DNA of 64,000 bases, taken from contig CAYPJU010000006.1 of NCBI GenBank assembly GCA_964411125.1, forward strand, positions 62,001 to 126,000, in the 5' to 3' direction. The position numbers were made by a program, and so were the translations under genes. Origin of the DNA: JBFIHF01 sp964411125. Its GTDB lineage: Bacteria; Myxococcota_A; Bradymonadia; Bradymonadales; Bradymonadaceae. This document shows, piece by piece, positions 19,674-27,632 of the stretch (its first letter is position 1; each line of letters starts with the position of its first letter). The notes beneath the pieces are model-generated. The model searched no databases and was not told where the DNA came from. It saw nothing but the letters and a program-made list of their open reading frames with translations.

Positions 19674-19961
19674 GTTTCCCTCGCTGTGGGACCTTCGTGG
19701 TCCCTTCTGTGCCCGGGGCCAGATCCCTGGCTCCCGGCGGATTGATGGATAGGTCTCTCTTCGTCGCTTACGGCGTACTGTGCGCACCTCGTCCGACCGC
19801 CACGTCCTCGTCGCGCTGTAGGCGCGGCAAAACGTATCTCGGCGCTCGATCGTCGCCCGCAGGCAACCGCCGTAACTTCTTCCAAAACTAGTGTTTTGTG
19901 GTCCCGCAAAGATACCGACAGGTTCCCTCGTGTTCCTGCCAGCGTGATTCTGTCCAAGCGG
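19674..19961 (-). promoter_or_regulatory. Long untranslated leader of nrdJ
   Basis: If transcription starts about seven bases after the -10 at 19968-19973, nrdJ mRNA has a leader of about 290 bases. The visible structure is a hairpin (GGGACC/GGTCCC, 19688-19704) next to the ribosome binding site and an inverted repeat CAAAAC-N4-GTTTTG at 19883-19898. I looked for a cobalamin riboswitch and did not find the conserved B12 box. The remaining 20052-20410 stretch up to the NDH-2 gene holds no gene I can support. Confidence 0.4.
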
Positions 19962-19967
19962 AAGGTC

Positions 19968-19995
19968 AGAATACTTGGGGCCCGATCGGTGTCAA
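19968..19995 (-). promoter_or_regulatory. Sigma-70-like promoter of nrdJ
   Basis: On the minus strand TTGACA (19995-19990, perfect) is followed by a 16-base spacer and TATTCT (19973-19968). It sits directly downstream of the NrdR box pair in the direction of nrdJ. Confidence 0.6.
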
Positions 19996-20003
19996 CCATG
20001 AAA

Positions 20004-20051
20004 ACACAAGATGTTGTGGTGTCGTACGTTGTGCTCCACTACATCTTGATG
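20004..20051 (-). promoter_or_regulatory. Pair of NrdR boxes upstream of nrdJ
   Basis: Two 16-base partial palindromes, ACACAAGATGTTGTGG (20004-20019) and CCACTACATCTTGATG (20036-20051), are separated by exactly 16 bases. Both resemble NrdR operators in length and symmetry, and the 32-base start-to-start spacing (three helical turns) is the usual one. NrdR, an ATP/dATP-sensing zinc-ribbon repressor, would bind the pair and repress nrdJ. Confidence 0.75.
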
Positions 20052-20410
20052 GACGTTTCCCCAGAGTCCAAAATTTCCGCAAGTTTACGTGCCCGACCCT
20101 AAAGAAGCTTCTAGACGAAGATCCTGCCTTTGACCCAACATACGACTCAAACACCCAGAAAATAAGGCTTTTCTTTCGAATTTCGCGCATCTCCGCTCCA
20201 CTCGCGGGGAAGCGGACGTCAAGCGGAAATTCCACCGATTCGAGCCGGCCGCGCACAGCGAAAGTTCGTGCATCCCGGCCCCCCGTCGAGCACCGCAGGA
20301 TCGGATCCGGACCCCCTTCGAGCCGACCTCCGGAAGTCGGTCTCGCCGCTTCGGCGTGGACCGTCTATGGTAATCCGACGGGCTCAATCGAGCCTCCAAG
20401 GAGGACGCAG

Positions 20411-21631
20411 GTGCGCAAGATCGTCATTCTGGGCGGCGGATTCGCCGGTGTAAACGCAGCTCGCAAGCTCGAGGAGGAGCTCGCGAACCGCCGGGGAGTG
20501 GAGATCACCGTGGTCTCCGATCGCGCGCATTTTCTCTTCACTCCCTCCTGGTGCGACGTCGCTTCGGGGACCGCCAATCTGGCGCAGGCGGAGATTCCGC
20601 TCCGCTCGATTCTCGACCACCCCGTCCGTGTCGTGGTCGATCGCGTAGAAAAGATCGAGACCGAGGAGCGTCGGCTGATCGGGCGCCAGGGCTCGTGGAC
20701 CTACGACCATCTCATCATCGCGGTGGGATCCGTCGTAGACTGGCGAGGGAACGACGACTGGGCTCCCTTCTCGATTGCGTGCAAGACCGGCCGAGACGCC
20801 ATCGCCGTTCGCGAGGCGGTCGACCGAGCGTTCCGCACCGCGCAGCTCGCGACCGACGACGCCGAGCGCAGGCGCGCCCTGACGTTCGTGGTCGCCGGCG
20901 GAGGCCCCGGGGGCGTAGAACTCGCGGCCCACATCGCGACCAGGATCGATAACGACTTCATACCCGCTGCGACTGTCGCCCTGCGACGCGCCGTCCGGAT
21001 CGTTCTCGTCGAGCCGCAAGATACTCTCGTCCCCGATTTTCCCGTGGAACTACGAGAGCTCGCGCGCACGCATCTCGACGCCCTGGGGGTCGAGATCAGA
21101 TTGAGAGAGGCGGTCACCGGCCGAACCGCTCAGCGCGTGGAGCTCTCGTCTCACGACGCGATCGGGGCCGACACCTTTTTCTGGTGCGGAGGCGTTCGTG
21201 CGCCTCAGTGGCTGCGGGACGGCGAGTTCGAGCTCGACGAGTCTGGACGAGTTCTGGTTCACCGCAACCTTCAGGCGGTCGGACAGCACGCGGTCTACGT
21301 CGTAGGGGACGTGGCGGGAGCGGGCGCCGACATTCCCGCGAAGGCCGACGTCGCGGCCTCTCAGGGTCTCGTCGCTGCCAGAAACGTGGTGGCCGGCATG
21401 GCCGGACGATCGCGCCGTGACTGGAAGTGGCAGCCGGAACCCGAAGTGCTCGACCTGGGGCAGCATCACGCCGCGCTCCTGTGGAACAACACACCGGTGA
21501 CGGGGAAGAGCGCTCGGGCCCTCCGAAACGCGATCTACAGCAAGTACTTGCCTGGAACTCTCCGAAAGCTGTCGCTCTTCCGGTCGCTGCTGGGCTCGCC
21601 GACGCAGCCCGGGGCGCGGCTCCTCGAATGA
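20411..21631 (+). CDS. Type II NADH:quinone oxidoreductase (NDH-2)
   Basis: A flavoprotein that passes electrons from NADH to membrane quinone without proton pumping. 406 residues. The FAD-binding Rossmann motif is at the very N-terminus (ILGGGFAGVNAA, 5-16). The second, NADH-binding motif is near 160 (VVAGGGPGGVELA), and the FAD-contacting VYVVGDVAG is near 300. The C-terminal region carries hydrophobic/basic residues suited to membrane attachment. The GTG start at 20411 is preceded by AAGGAGG at 20398-20404. Longer in-frame upstream sequence is non-coding in character (nrdJ promoter region). A sulfide:quinone reductase-like relative is possible, but the pair of cysteines typical for that enzyme is absent. 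Confidence 0.8.
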   Translation: MRKIVILGGGFAGVNAARKLEEELANRRGVEITVVSDRAHFLFTPSWCDVASGTANLAQAEIPLRSILDHPVRVVVDRVEKIETEERRLIGRQGSWTYDHLIIAVGSVVDWRGNDDWAPFSIACKTGRDAIAVREAVDRAFRTAQLATDDAERRRALTFVVAGGGPGGVELAAHIATRIDNDFIPAATVALRRAVRIVLVEPQDTLVPDFPVELRELARTHLDALGVEIRLREAVTGRTAQRVELSSHDAIGADTFFWCGGVRAPQWLRDGEFELDESGRVLVHRNLQAVGQHAVYVVGDVAGAGADIPAKADVAASQGLVAARNVVAGMAGRSRRDWKWQPEPEVLDLGQHHAALLWNNTPVTGKSARALRNAIYSKYLPGTLRKLSLFRSLLGSPTQPGARLLE

Positions 21632-21660
21632 AAAAAGCGCGAGCCGGCTGGCCCGCGCTT
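21631..21660 (-). terminator. Intrinsic terminator of the zinc-ribbon protein gene
   Basis: A GC-rich hairpin with outer stem AAGCGCG/CGCGCTT and inner GCC/GGC is followed on the minus strand by a run of T at 21636-21631. It lies 23 bases past the stop at 21683 and touches the stop of the convergent NDH-2 gene. Confidence 0.75.
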
Positions 21661-21682
21661 CGTCAGTTTCGAATCCGAGGCG

Positions 21683-22807
21683 TCACTCGCTCGCTTCTTC
21701 GAGCTTGAGTAGCTCTTGCTGCAGCAGCTCGTTCGGGTCGGGTTCGGCGTTGGTCGGCTTCTTCTCGACGGGCTTCTTCTCGGCCGGCTTTTTCTCGGCC
21801 GGTTTCTTCTCGGCCGGCTTCTTCTCGGCCGGCTTGTCCTCCGTCGGCTTCTTCGCGGCCGGCTCTTTCTCGGCCGGCTTCTCTTCCGCCGGTTTCGAAT
21901 CGTTGGCAGCGGGTGCTTCGGCCGCCCCGTTCGTCGCGCCGTTGGTGCCGGCGATGGTCGAACCCGACGTCGAAGCGCCGTTCGTGGCCGCGGCGTTGTT
22001 GGTGGCAGCGGGGACGACCGGCGGGGTCTCTACGGGGTCGTTCTTGGGTTCCAGCTTCGCCGGTTCTTCCAGAGGCGGCGGCTCGACCTGTGCCCCTGGG
22101 CCGGCGAGGAAGTACCATCCCGCGACCGCTGCACCGACGACGAGGAGGACGAAGATCATGACGCCGCCGCCGCCACCCTTCTTCTCGCCTTTCTTGATCG
22201 GTTCGACGATCTGATCGTCGCCGACCTCCGACGAGGTCTCCGCGAGACCGCCGAGCGCTTCGTGCTCTTCGGTCATCGGGCCCATGTCTTCGAGGGCGTC
22301 GACGATGCCGGCTGCGATCTGCGACGACGGCGCCGCTTCGACACTCACGTCGCTGGCGTCTTCCAGCCCTTCGTCGGAATCGCCGAACAGTCGCGCGTCG
22401 TCGAGACCGGGGTCTTCCTCGTCAGCCTCGTCTTCGTCGAACTCTCCTGCCACCACGACGGCTGGCTCTTCGTCGAGAGGGTCTTCGTCGAAACCCTGGT
22501 CGTCGGATGCCTCGTCGCCCAGGGAGTCTTCGTCGAAGGGCTCGTCTTCGGTCCCCTCCTCGTCCACCGGTTCGTCTTCGTCGAGGAAGAGATCGTCGGC
22601 ACCATCTTCGTCGGTCGCGACAGCCTCTCCGGCGCTCGAGACGGACGCGGCTTCGACGGCTTCGTCGGCAGTCTGCTCGTCAACGACGGGCTCCTCCGCA
22701 CCCGCGGCAGGACCATCGCCCCCCATGTCGAACAACGGAGTCCCGTCATGGGGACATGCATCCACCGAGCTGTCGAAGTTCCTCCCGCAGGTCGTACAAA
22801 ACCGCAT
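21683..22807 (-). CDS. Zinc-ribbon, acidic, single-pass membrane protein with Lys-Pro-Ala repeats
   Basis: 374 residues, unrecognised as a named protein but typical of myxobacterial zinc-ribbon proteins. An N-terminal zinc ribbon (C4-x2-C7 and C18; FCTTCGRNFDSSVDACPHDG) is followed by a long Asp/Glu-rich cytoplasmic region (about 30-200), one transmembrane helix (about 222-240, after a Lys/Gly-rich stop-transfer stretch), an Asn/Ala/Thr linker, and a repeated EKKPA unit (about 325-350) ending in an acidic helix. The Lys/Pro/Ala segment would lie in the periplasm and could span toward the cell wall, like the linkers of TonB-type proteins, but no TonB domain follows. RBS AAGGAG lies seven bases before the ATG. 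Confidence 0.7.
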   Translation of the reverse strand: MRFCTTCGRNFDSSVDACPHDGTPLFDMGGDGPAAGAEEPVVDEQTADEAVEAASVSSAGEAVATDEDGADDLFLDEDEPVDEEGTEDEPFDEDSLGDEASDDQGFDEDPLDEEPAVVVAGEFDEDEADEEDPGLDDARLFGDSDEGLEDASDVSVEAAPSSQIAAGIVDALEDMGPMTEEHEALGGLAETSSEVGDDQIVEPIKKGEKKGGGGGVMIFVLLVVGAAVAGWYFLAGPGAQVEPPPLEEPAKLEPKNDPVETPPVVPAATNNAAATNGASTSGSTIAGTNGATNGAAEAPAANDSKPAEEKPAEKEPAAKKPTEDKPAEKKPAEKKPAEKKPAEKKPVEKKPTNAEPDPNELLQQELLKLEEASE

Positions 22808-22950
22808 GCTGCTCCTTAAAACTGCTGCCCAGGGGGTTGCCAGATGGCGTCGAATTTCCTCTCGAAAGGCCTCGCCACCTTAACCCATTCCCATCAGTGC
22901 GACAACAACGCCCACGGCCTCGAATCGACCGATCCGGAGGGCGTCGGGGG

Positions 22951-22979
22951 AAAAAAAAACGGCCGCGTCGCCGCGGCCG
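22951..22979 (-). terminator. Intrinsic terminator of the lipoprotein gene at 23000
   Basis: An 8-bp GC stem (CGGCCGCG/CGCGGCCG, 22960-22979) with a 4-base loop is followed on the minus strand by nine T (22959-22951). It is 20 bases downstream of the stop codon at 23000. Confidence 0.9.
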
Positions 22980-22999
22980 CTTTCGATCTTTCGAAGGCC

Positions 23000-23785
23000 T
23001 TACTTCGCCGAGAATCCGACGTCGAAGCCCTTCTGGTTGACGGCGCCCTTGACGCTGCCAGCCACGGTGTCCGACTTGTACTTCGCGGTGACGCGAGCGT
23101 TGTTCGGTCCCTTGTTACCCGATGCCGTGATCGAGCCGTCCTTCGAGATGGAGCCCTTGAGGGGGATCATGAACGCCTTGCCTTCGCGCTTGCCCTTGAA
23201 CGAGCCCATCACCTTGCCTTCGTCGGTGACCGTGAGGCGAAGGTTTCCACCTTCGAACCCACCGCCGGTGACGCTGGCGTCGGTGTACGCGCCTGCTTTC
23301 CAGGCTTTGGCGGCCGGCTTCTTGGCAGCCGGCTTGTCGCCGTCTTTCGCCTCGGCAGCGGCACCAGCGTCGGCGCCTTCGGCTTTCATGAAGCCCATCG
23401 CGACTTCCGGCGTGCACTCTTTCATCTTCTCTTCGAGAGCCGTCTTCACCGTGGCGTTCTCCGCCATCGCGGTCTGAGCTTCGGCGAAGCTTTCTTCCGT
23501 GAAGCCGTAGCGCGGGAAGATCTCCGCTTTGATCGCCTTCTGCTTTTCGGTGTCTTCCACCTTCGCCATGACGCAGGCGACCTCGTACGAAGCTTTCAGG
23601 TAGTTCTCCTGATTGACTTCGACCTTGGGCTCCTCTTCCTTGGGCTCCTCTTCCTTCGGCTCTTCCTGAGCAGCCGTGGTCGGAACCGGCTCTTCTTTCG
23701 TTTCCTCTTCTTTCTTGTTCGGGCAGCCGGTCATGAGTCCGCCGGCGAGAAGCCCGATGAGAAGGAATTCGAGCGTGCGCTTCAT
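23000..23785 (-). CDS. Lipoprotein with Glu/Lys-rich linker and C-terminal beta domain
   Basis: 261 residues. Signal peptide MKRTLEFLLIGLLAGGLMTGC carries a lipobox with cysteine 21. A Glu/Lys/Pro repeat (about 22-60) follows, then a helical domain (about 62-130) containing two cysteines (YEVACVMAKVED, KECTPEVAMGF), an Ala/Lys linker, and a C-terminal domain (about 165-261) of alternating strands (NLRLTVTDEGKVMGSFKGK) that looks like a repeat beta-barrel or lipocalin-like fold. The start at 23785 has AGGAG eight bases upstream; a 37-residue extension is rejected because it would bury the signal peptide. I do not recognise the family. It ends with its own terminator, so it is probably monocistronic. 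Confidence 0.7.
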   Translation of the reverse strand: MKRTLEFLLIGLLAGGLMTGCPNKKEEETKEEPVPTTAAQEEPKEEEPKEEEPKVEVNQENYLKASYEVACVMAKVEDTEKQKAIKAEIFPRYGFTEESFAEAQTAMAENATVKTALEEKMKECTPEVAMGFMKAEGADAGAAAEAKDGDKPAAKKPAAKAWKAGAYTDASVTGGGFEGGNLRLTVTDEGKVMGSFKGKREGKAFMIPLKGSISKDGSITASGNKGPNNARVTAKYKSDTVAGSVKGAVNQKGFDVGFSAK

Positions 23786-24114
23786 AAGTGCTCCTACGGG
23801 AATTTGCGTTCGACGCTTGTCGTCGCGAGTCTCGTCTGCCCGAAATCGGGCTTCAATCTTGGTCCATTGTCTCGATGGCGGGATGGTACGAGGCAACTTC
23901 GCACGTTGTCAATGCAACGAAAACCCCCGCGCCGGGCTGATTTCCCGCCAGCCGGTCGGTTTTACCCTCAATTCGCGGCCTGTCAACCTAAACGTCGTTT
24001 CCCACCGCAACCCCCCGGCAGACCGGTCGTTTTCGATCCTCGACAACGGCGCGCCTCTTCGATGAGAGACCAAGAAGTTGAAACCTCTCGTTTCCTGAAT
24101 CATCCTCCGGACTC
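23786..24114. other. Divergent intergenic region without a recognisable element
   Basis: This 329-base region separates the divergent lipoprotein and FAD-oxidoreductase genes and must hold both promoters. I could not find a convincing -35/-10 pair, operator or RNA structure. The base composition is somewhat less GC-rich than the flanking genes. Confidence 0.5.
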
Positions 24115-25407
24115 ATGCAAGACTTCCTCATCATCGGAAACGGGGTCGCCGGAATCGAGGCCGCTCTCGCGATCCGTCGACGCCTGGCCCCTTCGGAGGC
24201 GCGCATCACGGTCGTCAGCGACGAGACCGACTACTTTTTTTCGCGCACTGCCCTGATGTACGCGTACATGGACATGATGCGGCGCGAAGACCTCGAGCCG
24301 TTCGAGCGCGGCACCTACGCAAGGCAGGCGATCGAGCTCGTCCGCGACCGTGTCGTCGACATCGACGCGGACTCCGACGCCCCCCACGTCGAGCTGCAGT
24401 CCGGCGGAACCCTCCCCTTCGACAAGCTCCTGCTCGCCGTCGGGGCCCGGCCGCGACTTTTCCCTTGGAAGGGGGTCGACGACCTGACCGAAGGGCTCGT
24501 CCACTTCGTCTCGATGCAGGATCTCGACCATTGCGAGCGCCTGACCCCCTCGACACGAGAGGCCGTGGTGGTGGGCGGTGGCCTCATCGGCATCGAGCTC
24601 GTCGAGTGCCTCGCGTTCCACGGCATTCGCACCACGTTTCTCGTTCGCGAGCCTTACTACTGGCCGATGGCGCTCGGGAGCGAAGAGGGACACATCGTGA
24701 GCGAGCACATCCGCTCGCACGGCGTCGACCTGCGGCACTCCGAGGAGATGGTCGAGGCCCTTGCCGACGAGTCGGGGCGCGTCCGAGCCGTCCTCACCGA
24801 CAAAGGAGAGGAGATCCGCTGCCAGATGCTCGGCATCGCGGTCGGGGTCGCTTCGAATTGCGGCTGGCTCGCCGACACGACCACCACGATCGAGACCGGG
24901 CGAGGGATCATCGTCGACCGTAGCTTCCAGACGTCCCATCCGCGCGTCTGGGCCGCGGGTGACTGCTGCGAAATCGACTTCGGCCAGGACAGCAAGGTGA
25001 CCGAGACCATCTGGTACTCGGCGAAGCTTCACGGGCGACTCGCTGCCGCGAGCATGCTCGGCGACCACATCGAGTACGTGCCGCCCCTGTTCTACAACAG
25101 CAGCAAGTTCATGGACCTCGAGTACACCACCGTCGGTGACGTGATCGTGGTACCCGAAGGCACCCAGTCGCTCTTCCGAAAACACCCGGAGAAGCCGATC
25201 ACGCAACGGATCGTGTTTCGTGACGACGGCACGGTCATCGGCTTCAACATGGTCGGGTCGCGCTGGGATCACACCATCCTGGAGCGCTGGATTCGCGAGC
25301 GTCGCCACTGGAAATGGGTGAACGCTCACCTCGACGACGCCCAGTTCGACGTCGAGTTCGGTCGGGCGCCGCTGAAGAAGTTCGAAGAGAAGGTAATCCC
25401 GCTATGA
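24115..25407 (+). CDS. NAD(P)/FAD-dependent oxidoreductase paired with a 4Fe-4S membrane protein
   Basis: 430 residues of the pyridine-nucleotide disulfide-oxidoreductase fold. The first FAD motif is IIGNGVAGIEAAL (about 6-18), the NAD(P) motif is VVVGGGLIGIELVE (about 152-165), and the FAD-closing motif VWAAGDCCEID is near 280. The sequence is closest in style to rubredoxin/ferredoxin-reductase-type enzymes, without the redox-active CxxxxC of disulfide reductases. The extra C-terminal part (about 350-430) is charged and ends in a beta-type segment. The gene overlaps the next one, a membrane-bound 4Fe-4S protein, by four bases (ATGA). The pair probably passes electrons between NAD(P)H and a membrane carrier. 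Substrate and direction are unknown. Confidence 0.75.
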   Translation: MQDFLIIGNGVAGIEAALAIRRRLAPSEARITVVSDETDYFFSRTALMYAYMDMMRREDLEPFERGTYARQAIELVRDRVVDIDADSDAPHVELQSGGTLPFDKLLLAVGARPRLFPWKGVDDLTEGLVHFVSMQDLDHCERLTPSTREAVVVGGGLIGIELVECLAFHGIRTTFLVREPYYWPMALGSEEGHIVSEHIRSHGVDLRHSEEMVEALADESGRVRAVLTDKGEEIRCQMLGIAVGVASNCGWLADTTTTIETGRGIIVDRSFQTSHPRVWAAGDCCEIDFGQDSKVTETIWYSAKLHGRLAAASMLGDHIEYVPPLFYNSSKFMDLEYTTVGDVIVVPEGTQSLFRKHPEKPITQRIVFRDDGTVIGFNMVGSRWDHTILERWIRERRHWKWVNAHLDDAQFDVEFGRAPLKKFEEKVIPL

Positions 25408-26555
25408 GACGAGCCGGAGCGGTCGGTTGGTTCCGACACGACATCACACACCGCGGGGTGACGGCGTGGCTGCTCGCCGCAGCCCTGCTCAGCTTCTACA
25501 TCATCCTCTACTGGGGGGGACAGGACGTCTTCGGGGTCCGAATCCCGAACCTGATCGGGACCTTCGCAAACTGGGTCGCCGGCGTCCTCGGCGTCCCCTC
25601 GAAACATCTCAACAAGTGGACCATCTATGGATTCCTCTACTCCGTCGCGATCGTCGGGGGCGGGATCTACGTGATGCGCAAGTACCGGCACAACCGGTAC
25701 CAGCTCGTCCGCACATCGGTCGTGATGCTCACCCAGGTCTCGCTCGGGTTTTCGATCCCGATCTTTCTCAAGGTCATCAACCAACCCGAGTACTACTTCT
25801 CGTATCTGTGGCCGCTGAAGATCGAGTACTTCTTTCCCTCGAAGCTTCAGAACCTGCCGCTCTACATGGCGGTGTATAGCGTCCTGGGCTCGATGGTGAT
25901 GGTGCCGCTCCTCTCCGTACTGTTCGGAAAGCGATGGTACTGTTCGTGGATTTGCGGCTGCGGCGGGCTCGCCAATACGTTCGGTGACCCTTGGAGGCAC
26001 CTGTCGAGCAAGAAGAACCGCTGGTGGACGTTCGAGAAGTACTCCATCCACTCGACGCTGGTTCTGAGCTTCGTCTTCACCGCGATGGTGGGGCTGAGCT
26101 TCGCCATCGAAAACGACGCGCTGGCGGCCGCGACGAAGTCCTTCTCGACCTTCTATTTCTTCCTCGTAGTCTCCGTCCTCTCCGGGATCGTCGGGGTCGC
26201 CGCCTACCCGATCGGCGGCACGCGAGTCTGGTGCCGCTTCTTCTGCCCCATGGCCGCGCTCATCGGCCTCGTGCAGAAGTTTGGCCGGTACCGCATCACG
26301 GTGAAGGAAAACATGTGCATCTCGTGCGGGCTCTGCTCGAAGTACTGCGAGATGGGAATCGACGTCCGCGAGTACGCGCAACGGAACCAGTCTTTCGTGC
26401 GGGCGTCGTGCGTCGGCTGTGGAATCTGCGCGGAGGTCTGCCCGCGCGGCGTTCTCAGGCTCGAGAACAAGTGGGACCGCGATCCCCAGGAGCTGCACAT
26501 GAACGCCCTGCTCTCCGAGTCCTACAAGCAGGACCCGCACCGCAAGGCAGCCTGA
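25404..26555 (+). CDS. NapH/CcoG-type membrane protein with two 4Fe-4S clusters
   Basis: 383 residues with about six transmembrane helices (the first near 20-40, then several between about 75 and 270) and a cytoplasmic C-terminal ferredoxin domain. Two classical 4Fe-4S motifs are visible: CISCGLCSKYC (about 303-313) and CVGCGICAEVC (about 338-348), plus membrane-proximal cysteines in WYCSWICGCGG and WCRFFCP that NapH/CcoG/RdxA-family proteins share. Such proteins move electrons between quinol and periplasmic or cytoplasmic partners. The start at ATG 25404 overlaps the upstream oxidoreductase stop. No nap, fix or cco genes lie nearby, so it belongs with the upstream flavoprotein rather than a known complex. 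Confidence 0.8.
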   Translation: MRRAGAVGWFRHDITHRGVTAWLLAAALLSFYIILYWGGQDVFGVRIPNLIGTFANWVAGVLGVPSKHLNKWTIYGFLYSVAIVGGGIYVMRKYRHNRYQLVRTSVVMLTQVSLGFSIPIFLKVINQPEYYFSYLWPLKIEYFFPSKLQNLPLYMAVYSVLGSMVMVPLLSVLFGKRWYCSWICGCGGLANTFGDPWRHLSSKKNRWWTFEKYSIHSTLVLSFVFTAMVGLSFAIENDALAAATKSFSTFYFFLVVSVLSGIVGVAAYPIGGTRVWCRFFCPMAALIGLVQKFGRYRITVKENMCISCGLCSKYCEMGIDVREYAQRNQSFVRASCVGCGICAEVCPRGVLRLENKWDRDPQELHMNALLSESYKQDPHRKAA

Positions 26556-26607
26556 GGCGGCCCTCACCCCCGCCTCGGGCGACGGAGTCGACCCGCCTGG
26601 ACGCCGC

Positions 26608-26805
26608 TCAGGCGTCCCAGTCGTCGGGGAGCGACCGCTCCGTGCTCGTGTGGCCCACCGGGATCGTATAGTCCTCGTCCAGCCACTTGCCGAGGTCCAT
26701 CATCCGGCACCGCTCCGTACAAAAGGGGAAGTGTTCGTTCTCCCGCCGGCTCTCGACGGGTTCGCGGCAGATGGGGCAACGCGGCTTCTTCTTCGACTCG
26801 CTCAT
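26608..26805 (-). CDS. yacG: DNA gyrase inhibitor / zinc-binding protein YacG
   Basis: YacG is a small zinc protein that binds the GyrB subunit and inhibits gyrase in E. coli. 65 residues with the four zinc cysteines C10, C13, C29 and C33, and the family signature FCTERCRMMDLGKWLDEDY. Length and composition are typical. Its start overlaps the stop of the upstream PEGA gene by four bases. The last codons form a 7-bp hairpin (GGACGCC/GGCGTCC) with the stop codon in the loop. No coaE or other usual YacG partner is next to it. Confidence 0.92.
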   Translation of the reverse strand: MSESKKKPRCPICREPVESRRENEHFPFCTERCRMMDLGKWLDEDYTIPVGHTSTERSLPDDWDA

Positions 26806-27632
26806 TTGTCGACTCCAGAGACGGTGTCCAGCTCCGGCGGTCGTGCGCGCGTCAGGGTGACTTCGACGACTGTCGCCTCGTCGCGAGAGACCGAGACGTT
26901 ACGGATCCAGCGTTGATACCCGTCCGCAGTCACTTCGACGAAGTGCCGCCCTTCGAGGGCGACCACGGGCTCGGTCATCGGCGCATCCACGGCCGCGAGA
27001 ACCTTCGTCGAATCGCTCGGCCCCTCGAAGATTCGGATTTTCGCCTCGGGAACGTTCGTCTTCACGAGGAGCTTCCCATTGAACAGCATCTTCTCGAGCT
27101 TCACGTCCAGCGACACGTCCTCCTCTCCAACGATCAACTTCTGCGTGGCAGGGTGATGGTCCTTCGCTTCCACCGTCACCTGATGCTCGCCGGGGGGGAG
27201 ATGGATCGGGCCCAAAGTCCCGTCGATGGAAGCGAGAAAACCGTCGAGCTTGATGACGGCACCTGCGGGGGAGGACTGGATCGTCGCCCGGGGCCACTTG
27301 TCGGCCTTGCACTCCTTCACGCCGCGGTCAGCGTCCGCCTTCGACTCGTCCGACCGATCGACGGAGGCGTAGAGCTGGAACATGAGCGACGCTTCCCTGC
27401 ACTTGCCCCGAACTTTCTGAACCTCCGCCAGATTGAGGTACGCGAGCGTGTGCCCGGGCCCATCGAGCTCGATAGCCTTCTCGTAGAACGGTACGGCTTC
27501 CGCCAGCTTGCCCTTCGACGCCAGGGAGTTGGCGCGCTCCAGCGCATCGATCGCCAGCTCCTGGGCCCCCGCCACGGCGCTGCCGATCGTCACCACGATA
27601 CCGATTGCCAGTGCTGCCGCTTCACGTCTCAT
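26802..27632 (-). CDS. Secreted TPR/PEGA-domain protein
   Basis: 276 residues. An N-terminal signal peptide (about 1-23, cleaved after AVAGA) is followed by two TPR-like helical pairs (about 25-95) and two PEGA beta-domains (about 115-180 and 190-260), recognisable by DGTLGPIHLPPGEHQVTVEA and EGRHFVEVTADGYQ. PEGA domains occur in surface-layer and cell-envelope proteins and probably bind other envelope components. The ATG at 27632 has AGGAG upstream and overlaps the upstream esterase stop; its own stop overlaps yacG. A periplasmic structural or scaffolding role is likely. Confidence 0.75.
   Translation of the reverse strand: MRREAAALAIGIVVTIGSAVAGAQELAIDALERANSLASKGKLAEAVPFYEKAIELDGPGHTLAYLNLAEVQKVRGKCREASLMFQLYASVDRSDESKADADRGVKECKADKWPRATIQSSPAGAVIKLDGFLASIDGTLGPIHLPPGEHQVTVEAKDHHPATQKLIVGEEDVSLDVKLEKMLFNGKLLVKTNVPEAKIRIFEGPSDSTKVLAAVDAPMTEPVVALEGRHFVEVTADGYQRWIRNVSVSRDEATVVEVTLTRARPPELDTVSGVDK

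Noticed and set aside
19674..19961. Possible cobalamin riboswitch in the nrdJ leader, suggested by an AGGGAA-type stretch and B12-dependent product
   Set aside because: The conserved B12 box (GCCACTG type) and its paired elements are missing, and the match is only a short common sequence.
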